A stretch of DNA of 64,000 nucleotides from assembly GCF_001655005.1 (NCBI RefSeq), contig NZ_LXET01000007.1, positions 1 to 64,000 on the forward strand, written 5' to 3'. The notes beneath the pieces are model-generated. The model ran no database searches, was not told the DNA's origin, and saw nothing but the letters and a program-made list of their open reading frames with translations. This stretch comes from Hafnia paralvei ATCC 29927 (GTDB taxonomy: Bacteria > Pseudomonadota > Gammaproteobacteria > Enterobacterales > Enterobacteriaceae). The number at the start of each line of letters is the position of its first letter. Position 1 is the first letter of the stretch. A program made the position numbers and the translations under genes. Shown in pieces: positions 53,430 to 61,402 of this stretch.

Positions 53430-54743
53430 ATGAAAAAAATAACAAAAGGCTTTTTTGCGTTAAGTACGCTGGCTTTATTGCTCCCCCTTGGGGCTCAAGC
53501 CGCTGAACCAAGCAATGCAACGCCAGAGGGTTACCAGCTTGAGCAGGTTCTTATTTTTAGTCGTCATGGTATCCGAGCGCCATTAGTGGGCTATGGCGAT
53601 ATTCTGGCAGAATCGACGCCGCATCAGTGGCCGGTATGGAAAACTGAAGGGGGATTGCTGACGCCTAAAGGTGCAGAAGTAGAAACCTTATTCGGTAAGT
53701 ACATGCGCGACTGGTTAGCCCAAACCGGTATTCTGCCGGCAAAGGGATGCCCAACTGCCGGTTCGGTATTTGTCTACGCGAATAGCTTGCCACGCACCAT
53801 TGATACGGCGAAAAGCTTTGTGAGCGGCGCATTTCCTGAGTGTTCGCTGAAAGTGAATCATCAGGAAAAAGTCGGCACTATGGATCCAACGTTTAATCCT
53901 ATCATCACTGCGAAAGTGACGGATGAGTTTAAACAAAAGGCTATCGAGTCGATTAATCAGCATGCGGGGCCGGGGGGGATTGATGGTCTTAATGAGCGCT
54001 TGAAACCTAATTATGCGGTGCTACAGCAGGTTATGGACTATGGGCAATCGAAAGTCTGTAGCGAAAAGAAAACCTGCTCGCTGGCAGATCAACCGAATAC
54101 GGTCAATATTGTGCAGGATAAAGAGCCTGGTATCACTGGACCGTTACGCGTCGGTACCGGTGCTTCAGATGGTTTCATGTTGCAGTATTACGAAGGTTAT
54201 CCGTTGAAAGACGTGGCTTGGGGACAGATTACTGATGAGAAGCAGTGGCAGCAGTTAGAGGAAATAAAAAATCTCTATCATGAGACTCTATTTGGCTCGT
54301 CGGCAGTCGCCCAGAATGCAGCGGCGCCTTTAATGCGTTTCGTAAGCGCAACGCTGGTGGGTACGCCAGATACAAATGCGCTAGCCGCTGATGCGCACAA
54401 AGCTAAGGTTGCCGTACTGGTGGGGCATGACTCCAACATTGCCTCTCTGTTAGCCGCGATGAAAACCGCCCCATACGATTTGCCGAAGCAATATGAGAAA
54501 ACACCGATCAGCGGAAAAATTGTGTTTCAACGTTGGCATGATAAGAAAGATAACCGCGATCTGATGAAGATTGAATATGTTTACCAGTCGACCGATCAGA
54601 TCCGCAATGCGACTCCGTTGTCTCTACCGACGCCGGCTCAGCGTGTCATATTGCAAATTGATGGGTGTAAAATTGATGCTAATGGTTTTTGCCCGATGGA
54701 TGATTTTAAGGCGGCAATAGCGAAAGATATTAAAGGGGAATAA
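53430..54743 (+). CDS. agp: Periplasmic histidine acid phosphatase (glucose-1-phosphatase/phytase type)
   Basis: Secreted phosphomonoesterase, 437 aa. Signal peptide about 1-24 (KKITKGF, hydrophobic core, GAQA cleavage site). Phosphohistidine motif RHGIRAP at 45-51 (H46) and proton-donor motif HDSN at 333-336 (D334). Even-numbered cysteines fit several disulfides. The body follows E. coli Agp (YANSLPRTIDTAKSF, GTMDPTFNP, VFQRWHDKKDNRDLMKIEYVYQS), but the first motif is RHG as in AppA phytase rather than RHN as in Agp. It may act on phytate as well as glucose-1-phosphate. Gene symbol is tentative. Hafnia alvei is known for a 6-phytase of this superfamily. Confidence 0.82.
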   Translation: MKKITKGFFALSTLALLLPLGAQAAEPSNATPEGYQLEQVLIFSRHGIRAPLVGYGDILAESTPHQWPVWKTEGGLLTPKGAEVETLFGKYMRDWLAQTGILPAKGCPTAGSVFVYANSLPRTIDTAKSFVSGAFPECSLKVNHQEKVGTMDPTFNPIITAKVTDEFKQKAIESINQHAGPGGIDGLNERLKPNYAVLQQVMDYGQSKVCSEKKTCSLADQPNTVNIVQDKEPGITGPLRVGTGASDGFMLQYYEGYPLKDVAWGQITDEKQWQQLEEIKNLYHETLFGSSAVAQNAAAPLMRFVSATLVGTPDTNALAADAHKAKVAVLVGHDSNIASLLAAMKTAPYDLPKQYEKTPISGKIVFQRWHDKKDNRDLMKIEYVYQSTDQIRNATPLSLPTPAQRVILQIDGCKIDANGFCPMDDFKAAIAKDIKGE

Positions 54744-54760
54744 TACGCAGCCGCTCGTTA

Positions 54761-54792
54761 CCGCCTTTTGATGGAGGTTCATTGGAAGGCGG
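54761..54792 (+). terminator. Hairpin after the acid phosphatase gene
   Basis: CCGCCTT (54761-54767) pairs with AAGGCGG (54786-54792) across an 18-base loop, followed by CTTTAG. A weak terminator candidate 17 bases after the stop. Confidence 0.45.
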
Positions 54793-54867
54793 CTTTAGCC
54801 ACTGTTGCTTTGTCATCTCAGTGATGTTCTGATACTTTGGCACGATAACTTGTTAACGGATGGTCGC

Positions 54868-55599
54868 ATGTTTACCCATATTGCCTTATCAACGCTCAAT
54901 GGCTTGGAATTAATGGTATATAACTATGTCATTAAGAATAAAGATAAGGTGATGTATATGACCATCCGCGAGTTGGCTGATGCGGCGGATGTTTCCACGA
55001 CGACGATATTACGTTTTTGCAAGAAAATGAACTGCAGTGGTTATTCAGAATTCCGTATTCGTTTTAAGCTTTATATTGAGCAGGAAGAGAAATTATTATT
55101 GACCTCGGGAGCGAGTGAAATAATGAGTTTCTTTAAAAGTATTCATAACGATGAGTTCGAGGCGCTTATTACGCGTACGGCAGAGCAAATTGCTGAGGCT
55201 GATCGGATTATCTTTGTTGGAGCCGGCACTTCAGGTACGCTAGGTAAATATGGCGCTCGTTTTTTCTCCAACGTGGGTAAATTCAGTAATTATATTGATG
55301 ATCCTTACTATCCTATTAGTTCGGATATGTATAAAAATGCGATAGCTGTTATTTTATCCGTTTCTGGCGAAACACCTGAAATATTAAAGTTGGCCAGCCA
55401 GTTTAGCCTGCATCAGTGTAAAATCATCAGTATCACCAATAGTGAAACCTCCTCTTTAGCTCGGATGGCAGACTTCAATCTCTCCTATCATATGCCACAA
55501 ATCTTGATTGCCAGTGAATATAATATTACTACTCAGGTTCCTGTTATTTATATGCTTGAAGCAATTGGTAAAAAACTTGCTAAGAATCTTTCAACTTAA
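54868..55599 (+). CDS. RpiR/MurR-family regulator of the beta-glucoside genes
   Basis: 243-aa transcription factor. N-terminal RpiR-type HTH (about 1-75: MTIRELADAADVSTTTILRFCKKM) and C-terminal SIS sugar-phosphate-binding domain (about 100-235: RIIFVGAGTSGTLGKY, VILSVSGETPE, KIISITNSETS). SIS domains sense phosphosugars, so a PTS product is the likely signal. Start at ATG 54868; the open frame to 54805 lacks support. It lies 240 bp before the PTS gene on the same strand. Confidence 0.85.
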   Translation: MFTHIALSTLNGLELMVYNYVIKNKDKVMYMTIRELADAADVSTTTILRFCKKMNCSGYSEFRIRFKLYIEQEEKLLLTSGASEIMSFFKSIHNDEFEALITRTAEQIAEADRIIFVGAGTSGTLGKYGARFFSNVGKFSNYIDDPYYPISSDMYKNAIAVILSVSGETPEILKLASQFSLHQCKIISITNSETSSLARMADFNLSYHMPQILIASEYNITTQVPVIYMLEAIGKKLAKNLST

Positions 55600-55719
55600 T
55601 AATTGAGAGGTTGATCGAGTAAAAAACATCATGTTTCTTCTACGTGACAAATCACATTTGTGTTTTTTTGTTATATCGTGACTTTGTTTAATTTTTTGCT
55701 ACTATCCAGTTCATACATA

Positions 55720-55780
<61 letters not shown>

Positions 55781-55839
55781 AATCCTCCTCTCAGATTTAA
55801 ATGAATAGGGATTTCTGTACCTACAGAAGGATTAATTCT

Positions 55840-57351
55840 ATGGCAATTAATTACGCAGATTCAGCCAAGGAAATCGTAAAGTTAATTGGTAGCGATAATA
55901 ATGTGATTAGCGTCACACATTGTGCGACGCGATTACGATTTGTATTAAAAGATAATGCTCAGGCAGATAAAGAAACTCTAAAGCGTGTTAAAGGCGTTAT
56001 TACGGTAATAGAGTCTGGTGGTCAATTACAGGTCGTAATTGGCAACCATGTGGGTGATGCTTATCAGGAAGTATTAAAGCTGATTCATGTTGACGAAAAT
56101 GCTGCCGTCAGTGCGCCAAACGTTGGCATTGTTAGCCGCTTGATGGATATCATTTCCAGTATTTTTGCACCGTTCCTTTATCCTCTAGCTGCCTGTGGTG
56201 TGCTACAAGGCTTAATCTCATTGTTTGCCGTTTTAGGCTGGATGGATCCTGCCAGCGGTACTTACCGTATTCTTAACTTCGTTTCTTGGACCGGTTTCAC
56301 CTTCCTGCCTGTGATGGTGGCGTATACCGCTGCGAAGAAATTTAACGTTAACCCTTTCACCGCGGTGATCGCAGCCTGTGCGCTGGTTTGTCCCGACTAC
56401 ATGAACATGCTTACCGCTAACAAGATACTGCTGGTGAATTCGGCCGATCCTGCGATGCAAGCGCTCATGAAGGAAGCAGTCAACAATCCACAGATTGCAC
56501 GTGTGCTAACAGACGTGGTGGGTATTCCTCTGAGTGCCGATCCGCTGACTTTCTTGGGTATGCCGGTGCAGTATCTAAGCTACACCTCTGCGGTGATACC
56601 GATCATTTTAATGGTATGGATGATGTCTTACGTGCAGCGTTTTTTTGAACGCATCCTGCCGTTAGTTATTCGTAATCTGTTCACGCCGATGTTCTGTTTG
56701 GCCATTATTGTGCCGCTTACGCTGCTGGTGTTTGGCCCCATTGGAAATATGATCGGTGGGGCTATCGGCGGTGTTTATAACACCTTGTATCACCTTAGCC
56801 CTGCCGTTGCCGGATTCGTGGTTGGTGCACTGTGGACGCCGCTGGTAACTCTTGGTGTTCACTGGGGGATCACGCCGGTAACGGTCGGCAATTATGCCAC
56901 GCTCGGTTATGACACTTTCACCGGATTGCAGGCTTCCGCTGTATTTGGCATGGCGGGTGCCGTTCTGGGGGTTTATTTGAAATCCAAAGATGCTGAGATG
57001 AAACGCGTTGCACTGTCTGCGGGTATGACAGGCCTGTTTGGCATCACTGAACCTGCTATTTACGGTGTGGCGTTGCGTTTAAAACGCCCGATGGTGTGTG
57101 CGTGCATGGCGGGAGCGGTTGGTGGTGCTATTGCAGGTTCATTTAACGCCGTGTCTTGGAGTTACTGTATTCCGGGGATAGCCGTATTGCCGGTTTTCTT
57201 TAAAGAAGGGCATTTACCGCAGTTCCTCGGCTTCGTGTTGTCGATTAGCGTGGCCTTCGTGCTAGGCGCGATATTTACGTGGTTTGCTGGATTTAAAGAA
57301 GATATTCCGTCAGCAGAAGTTAAAACCTCTTCACAGCCAGAAGCCGTGTAA
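55840..57351 (+). CDS. PTS EIIBC component, beta-glucoside type
   Basis: 503-aa phosphotransferase permease. N-terminal IIB domain (about 1-85) with phosphocysteine C28 in SVTHCATRLRF, then a membrane IIC domain (about 105-480; GITEPAIYGVALRLKRP is the conserved IIC loop). There is no IIA domain, so it must borrow one, as AscF, TreB and MurP use EIIA-Glc. The next gene is a 6-phospho-beta-glucosidase, hence a beta-glucoside substrate. Start 55840: AAGGA lies upstream and the protein begins like other family members; the frame opens 13 codons earlier. Confidence 0.88.
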   Translation: MAINYADSAKEIVKLIGSDNNVISVTHCATRLRFVLKDNAQADKETLKRVKGVITVIESGGQLQVVIGNHVGDAYQEVLKLIHVDENAAVSAPNVGIVSRLMDIISSIFAPFLYPLAACGVLQGLISLFAVLGWMDPASGTYRILNFVSWTGFTFLPVMVAYTAAKKFNVNPFTAVIAACALVCPDYMNMLTANKILLVNSADPAMQALMKEAVNNPQIARVLTDVVGIPLSADPLTFLGMPVQYLSYTSAVIPIILMVWMMSYVQRFFERILPLVIRNLFTPMFCLAIIVPLTLLVFGPIGNMIGGAIGGVYNTLYHLSPAVAGFVVGALWTPLVTLGVHWGITPVTVGNYATLGYDTFTGLQASAVFGMAGAVLGVYLKSKDAEMKRVALSAGMTGLFGITEPAIYGVALRLKRPMVCACMAGAVGGAIAGSFNAVSWSYCIPGIAVLPVFFKEGHLPQFLGFVLSISVAFVLGAIFTWFAGFKEDIPSAEVKTSSQPEAV

Positions 57352-57390
57352 GAGTAAACCACAAAATTGATTAGAGAAGAGAGCAACAGC

Positions 57391-58827
57391 ATGAAACAAC
57401 AACGGTTACCGGATGATTTTCTGTGGGGCGGTGCGGTCGCAGCCCATCAGGTTGAAGGCGGCTGGGATCAGGGTGGAAAAGGGCTCAGCATCGTCGATGT
57501 ATTATCTAGCGGAGCACATGGTGTTGATCGTGTGATTACCGATGGCATTCAGGACGGTTATTTGTACGCCAACCATGAGGCAGTTGATTTCTATCATCGC
57601 TATAAAGGTGATATCGCCCTTTTTGCTGAAATGGGTTTTAAATGCTTTCGTACTTCGATTGCATGGTCGCGTATTTTCCCTAACGGCGACGAACTCGAAC
57701 CGAATGAAGCAGGGCTACAGTTTTACGATGACATGTTTGATGAACTGTTGAAATACGGTATTGAACCGGTCATTACGCTATCTCATTTCGAGATGCCGTG
57801 GCATTTGGTCAAAGAGTATGGTGGTTGGAAAAATCGTAAAATCGTTGATTTCTTTGTTCGTTTTAGCGAAGTAGTGATCAAACGTTATCAGCATAAAGTG
57901 AAGTACTGGATGACGTTCAACGAAATCAATAATCAGCGTAACTGGAAAACGCCGCTGTTTGGCTATTGCTGTTCTGGGGTGATTTACACGAATGAACCAA
58001 ACCCCGAAGAATGTATGTATCAAGTGCTACATCATCAGTTTGTTGCGAGCGCGCTGGTCGTTAAATTGGGACACGATATCAATCCAGAGCTAAAAATTGG
58101 CTGCATGATTGCGATGGTGCCGCTTTATCCTTATTCCTGTCATCCAGATGATGTGATGTACGCGCAGGAAGCGATGCGAGAGCGTTTCCTATTTGGTGAT
58201 GTACATATGCGTGGTTATTACCCTTCGTACATTCTTAAAGAGTGGGAACGCAAGGGATACCACATTGAAATGCAGCCCGGTGATGAACAGGTTCTGCGGG
58301 CAGGCTGTGCGGATTATATTGGACTGAGCTACTACATGAGTAATGCCGTGCAGGCAAATTCTGCCGGAACAGGAACCGCGCTGGCAGGATTTGAAGGCTC
58401 GGTGCCCAATCCTCATGTGAAGGCCTCCGAGTGGGGGTGGCAGATTGATCCTGTGGGTTTACGTTACACGCTTAACATTCTGTACGAGCGTTATCAGAAG
58501 CCGTTATTCATCGTGGAAAATGGTTTTGGTGCGATAGATAAGCCAAGTGCTGATGGACAGATCCACGACGATTATCGTATCGCTTATTTGAAGTCTCATA
58601 TTGAGCAAATGAAGAAAGCGGTGATCGACGACGGCGTTGAACTGATGGGTTATACCCCATGGGGTTGTATCGACTGTGTTTCTTTCACCACTGGCCAGTA
58701 CAGCAAGCGTTATGGGTTTATCTACGTGGATAAACACGACGACGGTAGCGGCACTCAACAACGCGCTAAAAAGCAGAGTTTTGATTGGTACAAACAGGTC
58801 ATTGAAAGTAACGGCGAGCAGCTTTAG
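57391..58827 (+). CDS. 6-phospho-beta-glucosidase (GH1)
   Basis: Glycoside hydrolase family 1, 478 aa. General acid/base E178 in TFNEIN, nucleophile E376 in FIVENGFGA, N-terminal LWGGAVAAHQVEGGW. The C-terminal SKRYGFIYVD carries the Ser-Lys-Tyr phosphate-binding set typical of 6-phospho enzymes (AscB, BglA type). It splits the phosphorylated beta-glucoside delivered by the PTS EIIBC 39 bases upstream. Start at 57391 with GAAGAGAG upstream. A terminator follows. Confidence 0.92.
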   Translation: MKQQRLPDDFLWGGAVAAHQVEGGWDQGGKGLSIVDVLSSGAHGVDRVITDGIQDGYLYANHEAVDFYHRYKGDIALFAEMGFKCFRTSIAWSRIFPNGDELEPNEAGLQFYDDMFDELLKYGIEPVITLSHFEMPWHLVKEYGGWKNRKIVDFFVRFSEVVIKRYQHKVKYWMTFNEINNQRNWKTPLFGYCCSGVIYTNEPNPEECMYQVLHHQFVASALVVKLGHDINPELKIGCMIAMVPLYPYSCHPDDVMYAQEAMRERFLFGDVHMRGYYPSYILKEWERKGYHIEMQPGDEQVLRAGCADYIGLSYYMSNAVQANSAGTGTALAGFEGSVPNPHVKASEWGWQIDPVGLRYTLNILYERYQKPLFIVENGFGAIDKPSADGQIHDDYRIAYLKSHIEQMKKAVIDDGVELMGYTPWGCIDCVSFTTGQYSKRYGFIYVDKHDDGSGTQQRAKKQSFDWYKQVIESNGEQL

Positions 58828-58840
58828 TTATCTGATTTTA

Positions 58841-58873
58841 AAAAAGCCACTGACTATGCGTCGGTGGCTTTTT
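58841..58873. terminator. Bidirectional terminator after the GH1 gene
   Basis: A5 then GCCACTGAC (58846-58854), loop TATGC, GTCGGTGGC (58860-58868), then five T residues. The A and T flanks suit both the GH1 gene and the convergent secreted-protein gene. Confidence 0.9.
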
Positions 58874-58919
58874 GTATGAGCAAAATACAACGAATCAATG
58901 ATGATTGTTGCTTATTGCA

Positions 58920-59336
58920 TCAGCTAAAGATGGTGAACTGTTTACAGACGTAAGTTTGGCCACCCATCGTCAGATTATATAAATCATTTCCTGGCTTGCC
59001 TGGATTCCCCATTTTGATCCCGAACTGAATCGTAGTATTTGAGGGATCTGGCGTAAATTTTTGTGTGCTTGCATCGTAGTTTGAAAGCACGTAAGGCACT
59101 TTTTCAGTCTCGTCGGAGCTGCGATCGCCGTAGAAAATCTGTGATGCTTTGGTAATGGGGTCAGTGATTTGTAGCACCATGACGTTTTCATTGCTGATGG
59201 CGCTCGAAAGCACTTTATATCCACCACAGGTGGTATAGCCTACAGCGTGATAGTTGCCAATCATCGGCTGTGGTGTTGGCGCAGCTATGCTGGCAAATGG
59301 CGCGAGAACGAATAGAGCTAACAGTGTTTTCTTCAT
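58920..59336 (-). CDS. Small secreted/periplasmic hypothetical protein
   Basis: 138-aa protein with a clear signal peptide (MKKTLLALFVLAPFASIAA, cleavage near 18-19). The mature part has only two cysteines, in YTTCGGYKV and TYVCKQF, which probably form one disulfide. It is rich in Thr, Asn and Gly and lacks TM segments, so likely a small beta-rich periplasmic or extracellular protein. I do not recognise the family. Monocistronic. Confidence 0.75.
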   Translation of the reverse strand: MKKTLLALFVLAPFASIAAPTPQPMIGNYHAVGYTTCGGYKVLSSAISNENVMVLQITDPITKASQIFYGDRSSDETEKVPYVLSNYDASTQKFTPDPSNTTIQFGIKMGNPGKPGNDLYNLTMGGQTYVCKQFTIFS

Positions 59337-59714
59337 GGAATTGTTCTCAATTAGTAAAAATTCATTATTTCAGCGCGTTAAGCTCAATGGCTATTGCTTG
59401 TAGCTTGGACAATCGATTTTATAAAACCTTCTCCCTCTGTCCAATTTGCTCTGCAAGAATTTATGTCTTCTGGCAGGGGCTTGTGAAGCTTTTATCGCAT
59501 CAGAAAACGTAAAGTTATTTATATTTCTTATAATTCAATGTGATAGTGTCAGTCTTAATATTGATAGATCGTTATATCTTGAAAGATACAGCAATACTTT
59601 TATGAGAACTCACCCTGTACTCTCAGTGCTGTCTGTAAGGGGCATTTTTCCGAGAGGCGTAAAAAAACCGCCCTGATAGGCGGTTGAGGTTTCAGGTGCA
59701 GAGTTAGCGTCTAA
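59337..59714. other. Intergenic region between the secreted protein and the SDR gene
   Basis: 378 bp. Short frames here (for example 59446-59676 on +) have no convincing ribosome binding site or protein character. The right end holds the terminator of the minus-strand sugar-acid operon (59661-59685). The left end must carry the promoter of the secreted-protein gene. Nothing else recognised. Confidence 0.4.
59661..59685 (-). terminator. Terminator of the sugar-acid operon
   Basis: AACCGCC (59666-59672), loop CTGATA, GGCGGTT (59679-59685). On the minus strand the stem is followed by a run of T residues, placing the transcript end 30 bases past the SDR stop. Confidence 0.85.
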
Positions 59715-60488
59715 TCAGTCTTGCATTAATGCGCTGCGCCCGCCGTCCATGATGATGGTGGTACCGGCAATAAACCCAGCGGCGGGGCTGGCTAGGAACA
59801 GGCATAGTTCGCCTACTTCTTCGGAAGTCCCGATGCGACCGACGGGGTGTTTAGCAATAGTCTCAAGGCGTGCTTTTTCTCCGTCGCCATGTGAGTCAAA
59901 CCATACCTGATTACCGGCAGTATCAATAAAACCCGGAGCGATGCCTACGCTGCGAATCGCAGGCCCCCATTCAATGGTCAGGCTTTGTACCAGCGAAAGC
60001 AGGGCTCGTTTGGTGATATTGTACGGCGCGCATCCTGGCATAGTTGAAAAGGCGTGGTTGGAGGTCATGACCAGAATAACGCCCTTAGATTTTTCTAACA
60101 TGTTTCGGCAGGATTTCGCTATATACCAATGAGAACGCAGGTTAAGATCAAGATTGTGGTGCCAATCCTCCAGTTCACAATCGATACCTTTAAACACGTT
60201 TTTGCCCGCATTAGAAACCAGCACATCGAGACGGCCAAAGCGCTGTTCTACCGAGGCGATAAATTCGGCAATAGATTCGGTACGCGTGATATCAACCGAA
60301 TAATAATGAAAATGTTCAGGGTAAAGATCTAAAAGTTCTTTCGCATGGGGGGCTTTTTCAATGGAAGAAAAGGCACAACCGATAACGATATCACCCTGTT
60401 TTAAGAACGTTTGTGCGATGGCGTGGCCGATACCTTGGCTGGCTCCGGTAACAATGATAATGCGTGGTTGTTGGGCTGATGTAGACAT
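59715..60488 (-). CDS. SDR-family NAD(P)-dependent dehydrogenase
   Basis: Classical short-chain dehydrogenase, 257 aa. Cofactor motif TGASQGIG (14-21), NAG (93-95), catalytic S143, Y156 and K160 (YNITK), C-terminal GFIAGTTIIMDGG. Substrate not readable from sequence; the operon (permease, dehydratase, aldolase) suggests a sugar or sugar-acid dehydrogenase. Start has GGAGT upstream; it follows the aldolase gene by 15 bases. Confidence 0.88.
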   Translation of the reverse strand: MSTSAQQPRIIIVTGASQGIGHAIAQTFLKQGDIVIGCAFSSIEKAPHAKELLDLYPEHFHYYSVDITRTESIAEFIASVEQRFGRLDVLVSNAGKNVFKGIDCELEDWHHNLDLNLRSHWYIAKSCRNMLEKSKGVILVMTSNHAFSTMPGCAPYNITKRALLSLVQSLTIEWGPAIRSVGIAPGFIDTAGNQVWFDSHGDGEKARLETIAKHPVGRIGTSEEVGELCLFLASPAAGFIAGTTIIMDGGRSALMQD

Positions 60489-60503
60489 AGAGACTCCGCA
60501 AAA

Positions 60504-61400
60504 TTAAAGGGAAAATGTTGAGATGAAATTGTCGATCATTGCGCGATCCTGATCTGTTAATGTCCATCCGGGGTGGCGGCAATAATCGCTGGTAATGATC
60601 CCTCTGCGTTGGAGGATCGTTTTTTCTACTTGGATAATGTATTCGCAGTGTGTCATCCAGCGTTGGATCCACGGTAACAGCTGTTTATGCAGTTCCTGCG
60701 CTGCGGCTTTATCGCCGTTTTGCCAGAGCTGATATATCCGCACATAAATCTCACTAAAAGAGCAGCCCGGCATGACACCTTTGCCCCCGGCTTCCAACAT
60801 TTGAAGCATGTAAAGCCCAGCATAACCATTTAGTACGCTAGCCTGCGGTGCTTGCTGTAAGAACTTTTGGGTATAGTCCACTGGAGGATTGCACTCGATC
60901 TTAAATACCGCATGAGGATAACGAGTGGCGACGTCGGCCAACTGCTCAGGTGTGATTGCAAGCCCGGTTTCACCCGGCGCGTATTGCACCATCACAGGAA
61001 TATCTACGGCCTCTAGCACTGAGAAGATATGATGTGAAATCGCTTCTGGACTGGGCTGAAGAAAAAACGGCGGCAACAGCATTAGGGCGTCAGCCCCGCG
61101 TTTTTGGTAGTCTCGTGCGCGTTTAACCGCAACTTCTGTACTGTGGTCAGTGACCGAAATCGCTCTAAAAATACCGCTGCCACGAAGGTCGGATAAAAAC
61201 TGATTGGAGAGCTGCAAGCGTTCGCCGTCATCCAGCTTAGGAAATTCGCTGGCAATACCAAACAGGGTTAGCCCTTGGATGCCCGTTGTGGCTAAGTGCT
61301 CTAGCATGTGGCTAAAGCTGGGAACATCTAACTCGCCTTGTGGGCTAAATGGCATGGCCGCAATAGGATTTACACCGCAGATGTCTGCTGATTGGTACAT
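60504..61400 (-). CDS. DapA-family class I aldolase (2-keto-3-deoxy sugar-acid type)
   Basis: TIM-barrel Schiff-base lyase, 298 aa. Active-site lysine K167 in AVFKIECNPP and tyrosine Y140 in MVQYAPGETG; the usual GTTGE-like segment is GIASE. In catabolic operons such enzymes cleave or decarboxylate 2-keto-3-deoxy acids produced by a dehydratase, giving pyruvate and an aldehyde. The start lies two bases after the dehydratase stop, with GAGGAA inside the end of that gene. Confidence 0.85.
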   Translation of the reverse strand: MYQSADICGVNPIAAMPFSPQGELDVPSFSHMLEHLATTGIQGLTLFGIASEFPKLDDGERLQLSNQFLSDLRGSGIFRAISVTDHSTEVAVKRARDYQKRGADALMLLPPFFLQPSPEAISHHIFSVLEAVDIPVMVQYAPGETGLAITPEQLADVATRYPHAVFKIECNPPVDYTQKFLQQAPQASVLNGYAGLYMLQMLEAGGKGVMPGCSFSEIYVRIYQLWQNGDKAAAQELHKQLLPWIQRWMTHCEYIIQVEKTILQRRGIITSDYCRHPGWTLTDQDRAMIDNFISTFSL

Positions 61401-61402
61401 GA

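Noticed and set aside
55640..55665. CRP-like site before the PTS gene (GTGACAAATCACA)
   Set aside because: The half-sites are separated by four rather than six bases, so it does not fit the CRP consensus.
59446..59676. 76-codon frame before the sugar-acid operon terminator
   Set aside because: Runs into the terminator of the opposite strand, lacks a ribosome binding site, and looks random.
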